Assembly: GCA_030998225.1 (NCBI GenBank)
Contig: JAPYXD010000466.1
Location: 4,505,001-4,569,000 of the forward strand
Length of the DNA stretch: 64,000 nucleotides
From: Diplolepis rosae
Taxonomy: Eukaryota; Arthropoda; Insecta; Hymenoptera; Diplolepididae
Reading direction: 5' to 3'
Numbering within the stretch: position 1 is the first letter of the stretch; every line of letters begins with the position of its first letter. Of this stretch, positions 23,675 through 35,779 are shown piece after piece. A program made the position numbers and the translations under genes. The notes under the pieces are model-generated. The model worked only from the letters and a program-made list of their open reading frames with translations, searched no databases and had not been told where the DNA came from.

Positions 23675-23757
23675 GCCCAGACCTTGCCCCTTCTGACTAC
23701 CATATGTTCCGGTCGATGCAGAACGCCCTCACTGGAATACGGTTCACATCAGAACAG

Positions 23758-23978
23758 CACTCTAAAAACAAGTGTGTTACTTCTACACGTGAATCACGAT
23801 AGTAACTTTTTAGGCATTTGAAGTGTGTGTTTTTAATACACATTTTGGGTACAAAACGTTAAAGTGTTTGAAAATTAAACGTTACGCTTGTAATGTGTAT
23901 TAAAAATACACACTTCAAATGCCTAAAAAGTTACTAACGTGATTCACGTGTAGAAGTAACACACTTGTTTTTAAAGTG
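23758..23978. mobile_element. 221-bp palindromic MITE inside mariner copy A
   Basis: Ends are CACTCTAAAAACAAGTGTG and its inverted partner ending CTTGTTTTTAAAGTG. Arms of about 90 bp pair almost perfectly. It splits the mariner frame between FTSEQ and the segment starting GIKNWLDSF. The target duplication is unclear (AG on both sides at most). Confidence 0.75.
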
Positions 23979-24250
23979 AGGGTATCAAAAATTGGCTTGA
24001 TTCATTCTTGGCCGCCAAGCCGGCGCAGTACTTTTGGGATGGAATCCACAAATCGCCAGAAAGATGGGAAAAAGTCATAGCTTCAGATGGGCAATACTTT
24101 GAATAATACTATTGTACATGTTTTTCTTAAATAAACATTCAAATTTTGAAAAAAAACCGCGCGAATTAAGTTATAGATCCAATATCTATCATAACCATAT
24201 TTTTGAGCATTAAATTATTTGAAACCATGTACACATACACTGGATGCGAC

Positions 24251-24590
24251 TCCAAGGAATATTTTTCAAATCATTCGTTCTTTGCTTTGACATTTTTCAT
24301 AATTAAATTTATTTATTACCATAAACATCTTAAAAGTTGAACATTATAATGAATGCATTCTTATATCCCACCTCTCTATTTCCAAGAAATATTTTTCAAA
24401 TCATCTGTCCTTCGCCTTTACATTTTTCATATCTAAATTTATTTATTACCATAAACATCTTAAACGTTAAACAATATAATAAATGCATTCTTATATCCCA
24501 CCTCTCTATTTCCAAGAAATATTTTTCAAATCATCTGTCCTTCGCCTTTACATTTTTCATATCTAAATTTATTTATTATTATTTATTTAT
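24251..24590. repeat. Tandem repeat, 130-bp unit, about 2.6 copies
   Basis: TCCAAGRAATATTTTTCAAA starts at 24251, 24381 and 24511, exactly 130 bases apart. Units 2 and 3 are almost identical; unit 1 is more diverged. Frames crossing it are repeat artefacts. Confidence 0.8.
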
Positions 24591-25600
24591 TAGTGTGTCT
24601 TCATAGTAATTTGTTAACCTAATTAAAATATTTTTAGAAATTCTTTTCTGGATTCTATATCTTGTGGTTGAACATGTTACAAAAAGTCGTGTAATTTTAA
24701 AAATGTGTATCCCCATACCAATGAAATCTTAAAGTGTGCTGTTCGATGAAATATTAGATATAATATATTTTACTTTGAAATAATTAAACCTTTTATTTAT
24801 ACTTATATATTGAAATTTTCATTTAAAATATGTTATTTATTCTAAAAGTTTTTTCAAAATGTTTTATTCTAAAGGACTTATTTTCAATTTTACTTCACAC
24901 AAAATTAAAGTTAGTGTACGATTTCGTGTGCTAATTTTGATATAATTTATATATTTTTCAAATATTTAAACCTTTTATACTCGAACATTCAGAATTATTT
25001 TGAATTCAAAATGTTTTAATAAAACTTAGTACGTTTGCATTGGCTTTAGGGTCCATAAATGAAGAAGTCTATTATAAATTAAATTAAGGGTCAATACAAT
25101 CTACCATTTAAATTGTTTTAATAAAACATTGAATAATTTTAAAAAAGTAAAATTCGAAAATGAGAATAAGTTTAGCGTTATTTTGAAGGTTTGTGGTTTT
25201 ATTATAATAGTAAATTTTTCCAATAGTGTAATCCGAAGGCTTGTATTCATTAAGGGCATTGAAAGTGACCCCTTCAAAATGGAATACCGAAATTTTGACG
25301 AAATTTCAAAAATTGAAGAAATGGCAGTACTTTTCATAAAAATTAATCATTTTCATGTTTTTTTCGATATAATATATGCTGTAAAATTAAAAAAAAAAAG
25401 ATTTCAAAAAACCGCTACGTGGGTACCTTCAGTTATCTCTATAAATGAGTCAGTTAAAATTTCAAGTCAATCTGTTAAGTAGATTTAATTAGGTTGAATT
25501 CATGAAAATTGTTTAAGGACATCATTAGTCATATCTTAAAGATGCAAAAAATGTCAAAAAAAAAATCGATTTTTCGAAAATTTTACACAGGTGGACCCCC
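24591..25600. other. AT-rich stretch with a dispersed-repeat fragment and one doubtful frame
   Basis: A 117-codon plus-strand frame at 25129-25482 has no recognisable domain and very biased AT composition; I do not call it a gene. Around 24890-25010 a piece with ATATAATTTAT and AATATTTAAACC resembles dispersed sequence at 28340-28470 and around the LINE at 30430 and 36060. Confidence 0.3.
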
Positions 25601-25605
25601 TTAAA

Positions 25606-25700
25606 TTTAAAGAACTTGAAAATCTTTCTGTGGAGAAAAAAAGATTTCGAATGCACCGGGATTTGAGCCCGGGTACTTCGATTGCCAGTCGGCTTCATAT
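25606..25700 (-). repeat. tRNA-derived SINE copy (e), diverged
   Basis: GAACTTGAAAATCTTTCTGT, then CCGGGATTTGAGCCCGGG and CGATTGCCAGTCGG match the minus-strand form of the family at 2503 and 6463 with more substitutions, so it is probably older. Confidence 0.55.
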
Positions 25701-26254
25701 ACATTCGTGTAAAAATATTAAATATTTAAAAAAAAAAATTTCAAGTATTTTACTTTATAGTAACCCATGTAGAAATTGCCCTAACTTTCCTTATTTCAAG
25801 TTGCGTTCTAGTGGAGCCTGGACTAGAATTTCCTTATCTAGAATAAACTGGTAGGGGCGCTGTTAGCACCCGATTAGTATTTCTAGACTAGAAAAAACTG
25901 ATAGGGGTTCTGTCAGGTGCCAGTGAGGAATTCCTTGTTTCGCTTAAGTTTGGAAAATCTATTTGTATCTGGCGGGGCCCCGACTAGAGAATCCCTACTT
26001 GTAATATTTGTGGTTAAGGTTAGGTCTATTAGATACAACATAACCTTTATTCTTTATTCCCATTAAAATTTGATCTTATCTGACAAGGGGAGTGCGTCAA
26101 TCTTCCCTGAGCTTTCTGCACGAAACTTGCAGTACCGAAAGTTCGATATGAATGAGTAATAATGCCGGAGTGACAGGACCCACTACCTCAGTTATTTCAA
26201 GAAATTGAGTTTTCAACATTGAGGTTTTCGCACGCGCCGAGTGAGTCCTTCGGC

Positions 26255-26335
26255 ACAGTGAAGTAGTGGCGTAGTGGTGATGGCTATCGGCTGGCATGCT
26301 CGCGGCGCGGGTTCAATTCTTTTTGCCGGTGATTT
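26255..26335 (+). repeat. tRNA-like sequence of a second SINE-type family
   Basis: A-box-like TGGCGTAGTGG at 26267-26277 and B-box-like GCGGGTTCAATTC at 26307-26319 with polymerase III spacing, followed by a T-run at about 26333. The T-arm does not close well, so it is unlikely to be a functional tRNA. Confidence 0.4.
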
Positions 26336-26787
26336 TTTTTTTAATTTTTATACATTTTTAATTATTTACAATGTAATTAGTATAAGTTTTGATTACTTGT
26401 AATGAATTTAATTTAAATAATAAATACTAAAAATTATAAATAATAATTAATGCTGTCAATATATTTTGCATAATTTATATTAATATTAATTATTTGAAAG
26501 GTAGATTTATTTTACACTTTATTTATGCAATAATAAATATTAATTTACATATTTAGCAAATATTACTTCAAAGAATATTCTATCAGGCATATAAACGAAT
26601 TTGAGGCTTCATTGTACAAACTACTGTCACGTCCCGCGACTCTACCACCTAGAGTAATAAACAAATTAAGGAACCAATGAAGAGATCAAGGCAACATTAC
26701 CACGTCCTTGATTATATTGACTCAACAGCAAGATCTAACTAGAAATAGGAAGATCGTTAAAATCGAAAGGCAAATCTAAATAGATAT

Positions 26788-27245
26788 ATTTGGCTGTGAC
26801 ATTAACGACAAGTAATAAATTTCATCGGAACGTGACTCATCGGTAAAGGCAACTCATTCGACTTTAAACACCAAAATATGGAAAAGATCGTACACCTTGT
26901 TTTTACTTCCACAGTAGTTGACCTTTTCGTTAGAATCGAATAACAGATAAAATAGACTTGATATATTTGACTATGACACTAATGCCAGGTAATAAATTTC
27001 ATCGAAGCATAAATGATCAGAGAAGGCAACTCATCCGATCTTAAAATACCAAATATGGAAAAGATGATACACCTTGTTTTTACTTCCACAGTAGTTGACC
27101 TTTTCGTTAGAATCGAATAACAGATAAAATAGATTGCGGCATTAGTGCCAGGTAATTAATTTCATTGGAGCACGAGTCATCAGAGAGGGCAACTCATCCG
27201 ATCTTAATACCAAAGGTGGTACACCTTGTTTTGCTCCCACCATGG
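26788..27245. repeat. Tandem repeat in the solo LTR U3, about 165-180-bp unit, about 2.7 copies
   Basis: The words CCAGGTAATAAATTTCAT, GGCAACTCATCCGATCTTAA and TACACCTTGTTTTTACTTCC recur in order. Such U3 repeats often act as enhancers in LTR retroelements (inference). Confidence 0.75.
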
Positions 27246-27289
27246 GCAACCTTGCAAAAGTTCTATAAAAAGCGAAAGTTCTGGTAGAG

Positions 27290-27560
27290 ATCAGTTCAGT
27301 CAACATCAGATTTCTACAATGTAACCAACGCGAGTTCAGTCAGTTCAGTCACTTATTCGACATCCAATTTCTGCAATGTAACCAACGTGCGTTCAGTCAG
27401 TTCAGTCAACATCAGATTTCTACAATGTAACCAACGCGAGTTCAGTCAGTTCAGTCACTTAGTCGACATCCAATTTCTGCAATGTAACCAACGTGAGTTC
27501 AGTCAGTTCAGTCAACATCAGATTTTCACAATGTAACCAACGCGAGTCTAGTCCAGTACC
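27290..27560. repeat. Tandem repeat around the LTR start site
   Basis: Alternating units built from GTTCAGTCAGTTCAGTCAAC and TTTCTACAATGTAACCAACG recur about five times with a period near 58-60. TCAGT is the arthropod initiator consensus, so this region offers many overlapping potential start sites just downstream of the TATA box. Confidence 0.7.
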
Positions 27561-28113
27561 ATCATCTCTACGCCGCGAGTCTGGTCCAGTTCATTATCTC
27601 TACACAGCGACTCTAGTCCAGTTTTATTATCTCTACGCTACGAGTTCAGTCCAGCCTCATCAGATTTTACCGCTACTCAGACGAATTCCTACTCGACGCT
27701 GAGTTCAACGACATTAGAAAGTGAAGGGGAATCACCGTCCAAAATTCTCTCTAAATTTGGATCAAGAATCGACTAGACCAACCGTCTCAACAACGAATTT
27801 CCCATCAAACAAGTACTATCTCAAGGATCTCAACGAGGACTCAACTGACCACCTTCGCTCCACTGGACTCAATAAATCACCAGTCAAATTTCACTCGGGG
27901 TAATTACAAAGGTGCATCTAAATTTCGATTCGATTTCCAATTCCATGATGCTTATTCGTCTCTCAATTTGATTGTTAATAAACATACTTTATATCAATAA
28001 CCATTCTCAATCACTGACTTCTCCTCATCCCTTAGAGAGGATCCTTTTCAATCCTAACATAAAACGAGGAATCTTTTAAGAAGAGAAATGTTACGTTTCT
28101 GACGTAACACTAC

Positions 28114-30019
28114 GGAAAGTAAGTTAAAAAGTAGTCAAACTGTGTGTGAAAACAGTAAAAATCCTTCCAAGCGAATATCCCTCCGTTGCCGTTAAAAACG
28201 GTAAATATTAGAGTCTTAACTCGAATTTTCCCTGTACTTTTTCTCTCAGTGTAGAAAATCCTTTTTATTTATTATTTTCTCAGTGAGATACCTGATCAAA
28301 ATTGGTCACGTCACGGGATTTGTCGAATTTACTGCACACCAAATAAATCTCAAAGTGCAAGATCGCATGCGAATTCTGAAATAATTTATGCTTTTTTTGT
28401 AATATTTAAAACCTTTCTTTACACAGACACTTCCATCGGAAATCAGAGGTTCATATGTTATTTAAGCTATTGTTAAATTAACTTAATTTTTATAATAAAA
28501 GGTTAACATTTTCTCTGATGCTAAAATAAAATTTAATACAGTTTCGCTTCCAATAAGCCCAAGTTAAGAGCAAAATATTAATTTTGTAAAAATATACTAC
28601 AAAAATCTGCCCGCTTCGTGGGTACTATGTCTAATAATATTTGTATATCTTATTGAAACGAACAATTTTCCATTCTTGCGTTTTTTTCGTATTTCACATA
28701 TTTTAGTTAAAAAATTGAATTTTGGATTTTCAATAGTATTTTTTTGAATTAAAAAGAAAAATATACATCTTATGAAAAAATGTTGCAGTTCAAACTTGTA
28801 GATCTTTATATCATATAGGTTCTGTTTCGTCGGTCTTACGGTCAATAAAACAACATTCTATAAAAAAACTCCTTCATTATATTTGGTCAAAAATCCTCCT
28901 ACGTTTCAACTTCACTGCGTGTCTTTTTCAAGGAATATATTGTATATGTCACTAAAAATTGAACAAATCAATTTACAATCAAATTTCTTTTTCCAAAGAG
29001 AACTATTTTATGTTGTGTTGATATAATAAATAAGTACTTACATAAATTACAAAAAAACGAAAGCACACATGAAGATTTAGTCTTATTCTTAAAAATGACA
29101 TTAAAACTAAAGCCTCAAAGATTGAGGGCTTCAATAATTTAAAATTACATTATAATACGGTATGTACAATCCGACGAAGCAACGCAAACTGTAGGATAGA
29201 GAGACGAAGATACGATAAATTGAATTAAATTTACCAATGAAAAGCGTGCTAAAGCTTGAGAACACAAACTTAAAAATCATATGTTAAATATAGTAATGCC
29301 AAGGTAAATTTGATTAATATTCATAATTGCAGTCTTTAAATTCTTTAAATATTAATATTTTTATTGATATAAATTGATTCAATAATTTTTCGTTAATGTT
29401 GTTTTATTGACCCTAAGACCGACGAAACCAAACCTATATGATATAATAATATAACGGCCGAAGAAAGCAAGGACAGTTATTACTGTTGTAGATCTTTATG
29501 TAGTAAACCATTTTTTATCATAACTTTTTTTTGTATCTCGTATAATTTAACTGGAAATTGGATATTGACTTTTTTCAAGTTTTAACATACTGTAACTTTC
29601 TTAATTTTATTTCAATCGCAAAATATTATAAGGATAATTAGTAGAGATTTACGAGAATTATCAGAAACCAGTCTTAAAATTTTTGATTTTTTCATAAAGT
29701 TTTTTCCAAAAACACAAAAAATGCTCCTATTTTGACAATTGTTGTCGATGTAGCTGGTTAAAGAATTTGCGTTACTTTATCGGCTCCGATAAAATAAACC
29801 TTTTAAAATATAAATCTAAATTCAAATTTCTTTTGTAATATCTTTCTATAAAATAAAACACTTTAACGAAATTTGAAACTCCAGGTCAACCTGTAATTTC
29901 CGATTATGGTTAATTGAGTATCAGCGTGCGTGGTAAAAGGTTGGAAATTCGAGCCCCCGTATACTGACAACCCGTCGTACTAGAGACGTACTCTTTGGGG
30001 AATTAAAAGAGGTTCACTA
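28114..30019. other. Gene-free repeat-derived stretch
   Basis: No defensible coding frame. A CTCTCAGTG end with TA at about 28250 looks like one terminus of a CACTGAG-type element whose partner I did not find. An inverted pair of about 55 bp (GTTTCGTCGGTCTTACGGTC at 28822 and its partner at 29405) brackets 28770-29455 and may be the ends of another element. AAAAGACACGCAGTGAAGTT-like sequence (minus strand, near 28920) is retroelement-like but unassigned. Confidence 0.35.
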
Positions 30020-30238
30020 CACGGAGAAAAATGGATGTTTAACTATGGGACAGCCATCTTAAATGTTCAATTGTAATATCTAGATGTTCAACTGTAATAT
30101 CCAAGATATTAATCTCAGCATATTGTAACATCTTAGATATTACAGCTGAATATCTAGATATTACAACTTAACATATAAAATGGCTGTCCCATAGTTAAAC
30201 ATCTAGATATTAATTCTAAACATCTATTTTTCTCCGTA
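30020..30238. mobile_element. 219-bp palindromic MITE
   Basis: The left end CACGGAGAAAAATGGATG and the right end TCTATTTTTCTCCGTA are inverted. Inner arms share ACTATGGGACAGCCAT and its partner. TA flanks both sides (30018-30019, 30239-30240). The interior is rich in TATCTAGATATT words. Confidence 0.75.
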
Positions 30239-30692
30239 TAGGACAATAATTTCGCGGACTTTCAAAGAAATCGGAGACAACAAGTTTTTAGGCGGGTACA
30301 CTTGACGAATTTCGTCCCATATATACGAAATGTCATGTAAAAGATGTGAAATTCCCAAAAATTTTATTCAATGTATTTTACTTTTTAGTAAAGGTTTGTC
30401 GACTTAGCTTCATATCAAGAAAAGTTTGAGGTGTAAATTCATATATAATTTATGTATTTTCTTAAATCAGCAAACACTTCATTTACATTCATCTATTGAA
30501 ATTGCCATATGTATAAGATTTTTTTATTGGAAGCTTTCAAATCAAATACAGATTTATTCGCTTTACATTTGGATTTATACGCTTACAAAGAAATTTAGAG
30601 CATATGAAGGATATATTACAGTTAAGATTACATTAGTTTATATAGCTGTTTACATTTATACAGAAACACTTTTTTGCCTTATTAAGAATAAA

Positions 30693-33600
30693 CTAGATGC
30701 GCAAGGAACATTTTTTAAGAAAGTTTAGAATGCAGGAACACGCAACAATATTGGGCTCTTTGATTAGTGTTCCTATGCATAGCGGAGGGTGTAGATTAAT
30801 TACAGACAGATGCTTATAAAATTCAATACGTTGATCATAATAAATAGGACAACTCCACAAGATGTGGTCAATATCTTGAGAAGAGGAGGAACACGGGCAA
30901 CTAGGGTCATTAATTATTGAAACTCTTGCGAGAGACGCATTTAAGCTATAGTGATTCGCTCGCAGTCGATTTATTGTGACTATAAACTCGCGTGACAGAT
31001 TTTTACTTTGGAACCACGGTTGTTCCGTATCATTATAATAGAAGTCGAAGTATGCCTTCCCTTTATCGAGATCAGAACTCAAGAGAAACGACTTGGTATT
31101 TTCCTTCATAGCGAGTTTGAAAGATTCTTTCAAGTCCGAGAAGGGAAATTTGTCTAGATCTATCGGACCAGAGTTTGCTGCATGTTTTGCTTCTGTGTCT
31201 GCAATCTCATTACCGGCGATCGCTGAATGTGAGGGGACCCAATAAATTTCAATGCCTCCCGTTTCGCTTTTCCGCTTTTGGAATTCATAATATTTGAGTT
31301 TAATTTCGTAAAGATATGGATTGCTATTGATATTGAAAAGGGGGTTTTGTAAGCATTGAAGAACACTAAGCGAGTCACAGAAAATGATATTGCAGGCATC
31401 AGTGTTTTTAAGCGCTAGGTCCAACGAGTCTCTCATAGCAATACATTCAGCGGTGAAGACTGATGTTTTTTTGTTCAAGCTCCTTTTAATTGTAATTTTT
31501 TCTTTGACGTTTACGCATGCTGAACCAGTTGAGAGAGTAGTTGGACTTTTGCTGCCGTCAGTATAAAATAATCTAGTGTTCGCAGTGTCCAGTTCATTAC
31601 ATACTTTTTCTAAACTCTTATATTGATGGGTTGGCAGTTCTGTTATTTTTTTGTACGGAGTTGGGTTCATAATGATATTGTAGTCATAGAGATACATGTT
31701 ATAATTTCGAGATTTCGCCATATTTTTAACAGAGCAAAACAAATTTAAGATACAGGATTCGTATAGTCTATTCTTTTTACGTTTACTTTTCTTATTTTGA
31801 TTATAGTACTTTTTGACAGTCTTATTTATAGATAGGTTCTCATTTGATAAAATTTTGGATATATAAGAGTTACAGAGGAACTTTGCGCGCTCACGTATTG
31901 TCGGGAGTTTCGATTCTGCTATCAAGATTCTAGTGGGAGTCGTCATGCGATATCCTAATGCAAATCTAATGGCGCTGTATTGAATTTTCTCTAATTTATT
32001 CTGATGCTCCTTGCGCTTAGGATAGTAAACGTGCAGACCATATTCTATTATAGATCTAACATAGCTTTTATAGAGTGTGAGGAGAGTCGCAGGATCGGCA
32101 CCCCACCAAATTCCTTGAAGATATTTAATTAAGTTGATTGCCCTAGCACATCGTGATCTGACTTTATTAATTTGTTGGAAAAATGAAAGTTTATAATCAA
32201 ATGTTATTCCTAGAAATTTTGTATTTTCGCTAGATTTGATCAGTAAATCATCCAATTTAATTGCAGAGTCCCCAGGCTTAATGTCTTTATTATTAAAGTG
32301 CATAAATATAGTTTTCTCAGGAGCAAGAGATAAATTGATATTAGAGAGATTTATGCTTATCTGTTCTAGAGCTTTTTCAAGGGCTTTTAAGCTAGTGGCG
32401 TATATCGCGATGTCATCTGCGAATTGAGATACAGAAACTCGGCATGATATGTTATTCACAATATCGGCTACAAAAATAATGTATAAAAGAGGGCTCAAGA
32501 CACCTCCTTGGGGGACGCCTTTAAACGTTAGTTTCGGTTCGCTGATTACATCGGCATAAACCAGTCTTTCCATTGTAATGAACTTTATAAATTTGATTAG
32601 CATCAGCGGACAGCCAATACTTGCAAGCTTGTCGAGTAACATTTTTGTATCTACATTGTCAAAAGCACCTTTTACATCAAGAAAGGCCGCAAACATATCT
32701 TTTTTTATACGGAAAGCTGTTTGAACAGAGATCGTCAAATTAAGTAAGTTGTCGTGACACGACTGACCTTTACGAAAGCCACTCTGGCTATTTGGAAGTA
32801 TATTTTGCGATTCCACCCACCATTGTAATTTACTCTTGATCATTGTTTCGAACAATTTACATAAAGCAGAAGTGAGTGCAATCGGCCTATAGCCTTTGTT
32901 TTCTGGTTTTGGTATAAGGTGCACATAAGATTTTTCCAGTCTGGAGGAAAATCGCCAGTTTGGTACATTTCATTGTAAATATCGAGAAGAAGGAGCTTGT
33001 ATTTAATCGGAAGCTTTTGCAGAGTATAGTAATCTATACCGTCAATACCAGGTGATGAGTTAATGTTACGAGTGTCCAATGTATGATTAAATTCAACAAA
33101 ATTGAAGGGGGATTCGAGGAGATCATTTGATTGACATTTTGGTAGATAATCGGTGTTTGGTCGTGTTGAGATTGAAGGGCAGAGTTTGTTAAGGACGTCT
33201 AATTTTTTGTCAAGTTGCAAGTTTTCTGGAACATGCGAAACATTAATCTTAATCCATTTGTTTTTGAGTATTTTGCTGGTATTCCAAACATAGCGACCGT
33301 CAGTTAAAAAGTTGATGGTATTCGCAAACTTAATGTAACTTTCTTTCTTTTTTCTTTCGAATGTTTTTTTCGATAAAGCAAGTAGTTTTTTATATTCTAT
33401 AAGATCATCAAGGTGCTTAGTTTTTTCCCATTTTTTAAAAGCTGCACTTCTCTGCTTTTTGACCTTGTTACATTCCTCATCCCACCATTTTACAGGATTG
33501 CGATGGATTTTGATATTTACTAATTTTTTTTTGGGCGTGTTACCTGTGACGGCTGAGGTTATTTGATTAACGAAATATTCATATTTATGACTTGCGCTTA

Positions 33601-34399
33601 AGTTGCAGTAATCGTTGGTTAAAAAATTAACAAACGAGTCTATCAGAGTTTGCGATACATTATCCCAATTTGTTTGTGTCGATCTAATTTTGTGGCTTTT
33701 TTTATGATAAATGTGTTTTTCCGCGCAGAAGTTAACATAAATTGGATAGTGGTCAGAGCCACAAGTCTCGTCGTTCACTTGTACATCTATTTTTTCGGCT
33801 ATATTTTCGGTCGACAAAATTAAGTCAATATTCGAGGAGGAGGTAGCGTCAATGTGAGAGTATGAGTCCTGGTTATGAATAAAAAACTTGTATTTATCTA
33901 TACATTCGAGTAAGTTTTCACCGTTGGTGTCTGATTTATTACAATTCCAATCTACATGATGAGAATTAAAATCTCCAACAATTATGCAATTTTTTTCATT
34001 TTTGAAATTTTGAAAAACTTTGTCCCATTCTTCGAGTGAAAAGACAGTGCCAGGAACTCTATAGCATCCAATTAGACTAACGGCTGGTTCGATATTATTG
34101 ATTTTGATTCCTCATATTTAAAATGTGCTGTATGGTTTGTCAAAAATTTTTATTTCGCGATAAGCTAAATTCGATCGGATTAGAAACAAAATGCCTCCTC
34201 CAGAAGAGTGCGTTCTATCTAGCCTATAACTTACGAAACCTGGAAACTTGATGTTCGTGATATTTTTGTGTAGCCAACTTTCGACGCAGACAAAGACGTC
34301 AATATCCACGAGAGCAGTCTCTATATCCCTTTTATGCTTGAGAAAACTTCTGGCGTTCCAGTAGAGTATTTTAATCGGTTTTTTAATTGTAGACGCCAT
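30693..34399 (-). pseudogene. LINE ORF2: endonuclease, reverse transcriptase, RNase H
   Basis: It starts MASTIKKPIKILYWNARSF (APE endonuclease N-terminus with the N of WNARS). A frame change near 34115 precedes GDFNSHHVDWN and CGSDHYPIYV (catalytic His segment). Another frame change near 32915 precedes the 743-codon frame with PEN-GYRPIALTSA, QSGFRKGQSCHDNL, GVPQGGVLSPLLY and FADDIAIYA, the reverse transcriptase core. RNase H follows: FYTDGSKS, TAECIAMRDSL, CDSLSVLQ and WVPSHSAIAGNEIAD, with all acidic residues present. A C-terminal Cys/His cluster CPCSSSSQDIDHILWSCP ends the protein. Two frame changes make it inactive as it stands. Confidence 0.88.
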
Positions 34400-35779
34400 T
34401 TTGAGAAATTGATGAAGATTCCGAGTCGTTGATGTCTGATTCATCGTTGGAACTGAGGAACTCTGAATTGTTTACAGCTTCTATTTTTTTGATAATCCTA
34501 GTGATGCGATTCTTCAGTTTTCGGTCTACACTAGGATATGTATCTCTGAGCATTTGAACAAGACCAGGAATATCGGTAGTGAATTTATGGGCAACTTCTA
34601 GTGGGCTCGAACTTCCATATGTTTCTTTAAGGAAAGCAGTTAAGTTGTCGAATTCGAGAGGATAATTATTGCTATTAACTAAGAAAAAATTTTTTGCTGG
34701 AGCGATTTGTGTATCGATTTCTGGTTGGGAGCAGAATACATTAGATGTTTTTCTGAGACGCTTCTCTTGAGATTTATTTCGGGATTTTCTAGATTGAACG
34801 GGAGCATCCTGCCCTTCGGGTCGCGACTGTCCCGTCGTCGACAGCGTAGAGCTGGAAAGATCGCTGAGCGTTCTCTTCAGTCCCGCGTTAGGATTAGGTG
34901 CAGGTGGTGGAGGCATTGGTGGCATCACTGGAGAAGAGCTTAGTGTATCTACTAGCTCTGTATTATCTGTGCTTTCCATATTTTTGTTTTGGTGTGGTAC
35001 TATACATGTAATATCCACGGTTTCAGTGTTATGATTTTGAGCGGCTTGTGTACTACTCAATGTCTCCTTTTGCGTGTTATTGACTGGTTCTTGCATGGGG
35101 CACTGTTTGGCGAGGTGTCCCTCTTCCTTGCATAGGAAGCAGGTAGCTTTCTCGCCGGAAAAGTAGATCCAATAAGTTGTGCTATCGTACTCTATTCTCA
35201 TATTTTCCGGCAGTTTTACAATGTCTTCAGGATTAATATATACTTGCCTTCTAAAGCTCATGACATGCGCGTATTCTGGATCATTAATGCTTGCTCTGAT
35301 GCATGTGATTTGTGAAACTGGAGTAATGTTGAGTGCTTTGATTTTATCTTCAATGACGTAATGAGGAATTATAGGGCACACGTTTGAAATAATAATTCTC
35401 TTGGCTTTAGAAATCAGAGGTCTGAATGTCAAAGTGTGCGGGTCTATGTTTACTTTCGTGCCTGGCTCTGTAAGCTTGTCGACTAGTTCTTGACTACTTA
35501 AATAAACACAAATTCTGCCATTGGAAATTCTGGAAACGAACAGGACGTTGACTGGCTTGACAATTTTTCCTATAGCTAGGGTGTAATCTTTAATTGTTAG
35601 ACCTTCAATTACGTCAGTGACAACTGCTTGATCTTTTTTGGAAACTGTATTTTCTGTGCCATCCTAGAGTACGATAGTTTGGTGCTATTTACTTTCTGTG
35701 AGGAGTAGGTTACTTCTTGGGTGAAATTACTTTGTGAGATGCCGCCCCTGTAGTCAGAGGTCACCTCCATGGTGTTGCA
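34383..35779 (-). pseudogene. LINE ORF1: nucleic-acid-binding protein with CCHC knuckle
   Basis: The likely start is the ATG at 35779 (MEVTSDYRGG). One frame change between about 35690 and 35630, close to an A-rich run, separates the N-terminal piece from the 349-codon frame ending at 34383. The long frame contains CFLCKEEGHLAKQC (C-x2-C-x4-H-x4-C), a Pro-rich stretch (PPMPPPPAPNPNAG) and a Lys/Arg-rich region. Such ORF1 proteins coat LINE RNA. The stop overlaps the start of ORF2 by a few codons. Confidence 0.75.

Larger units (their letters stand above)
22781..24182 (+). mobile_element. mariner copy A: 3' part, carrying two insertions
   Basis: The 5' end is lost: similarity to copy B (59998-60827) starts at TTTTTGCATCGG. 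It keeps [14 protein letters not shown] (first catalytic Asp), HHDNARPHVA (second Asp), then after an insertion LAPSDYHMF (third Asp region) and FWDGIHKSPERW near the C-terminus. The 3' end GAATTAAGTTATAGATCCAA with TA at 24183-24184 is the inverted partner of the 5' end of copy B. A stop at about 22908 and a later TGA break the frame. The two inserts are listed separately. Confidence 0.8.
26625..28109 (+). mobile_element. Solo LTR, 1,485 bp, CTAC target duplication
   Basis: It begins TGTCACGTC and ends GACGTAACA (inverted termini with one mismatch), flanked by CTAC at 26621-26624 and 28110-28113. It contains TATAAAA at 27264-27270, a downstream CAGTTCAGTCAG-type start region and an AATAAA at about 27978. 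This gives U3-R-U5 order on the plus strand. No second LTR or gag-pol lies adjacent, so recombination has removed the body. A 4-bp duplication suits a gypsy/errantivirus-like or BEL/Pao element; the errantivirus at 42178 has a different LTR. Confidence 0.75.

Noticed and set aside
24337..24606. 89-codon repetitive frame
   Set aside because: Its internal repeats come from the 130-bp tandem repeat.
25129..25482. 117-codon plus-strand frame
   Set aside because: No domain, signal or splice context, strongly AT-biased residues (I, N, K, F) and opposite-strand mirror frames; most likely chance.
27493..27903. Two short plus-strand frames in the solo LTR
   Set aside because: They run through tandem repeats of the LTR start region and have no protein features.
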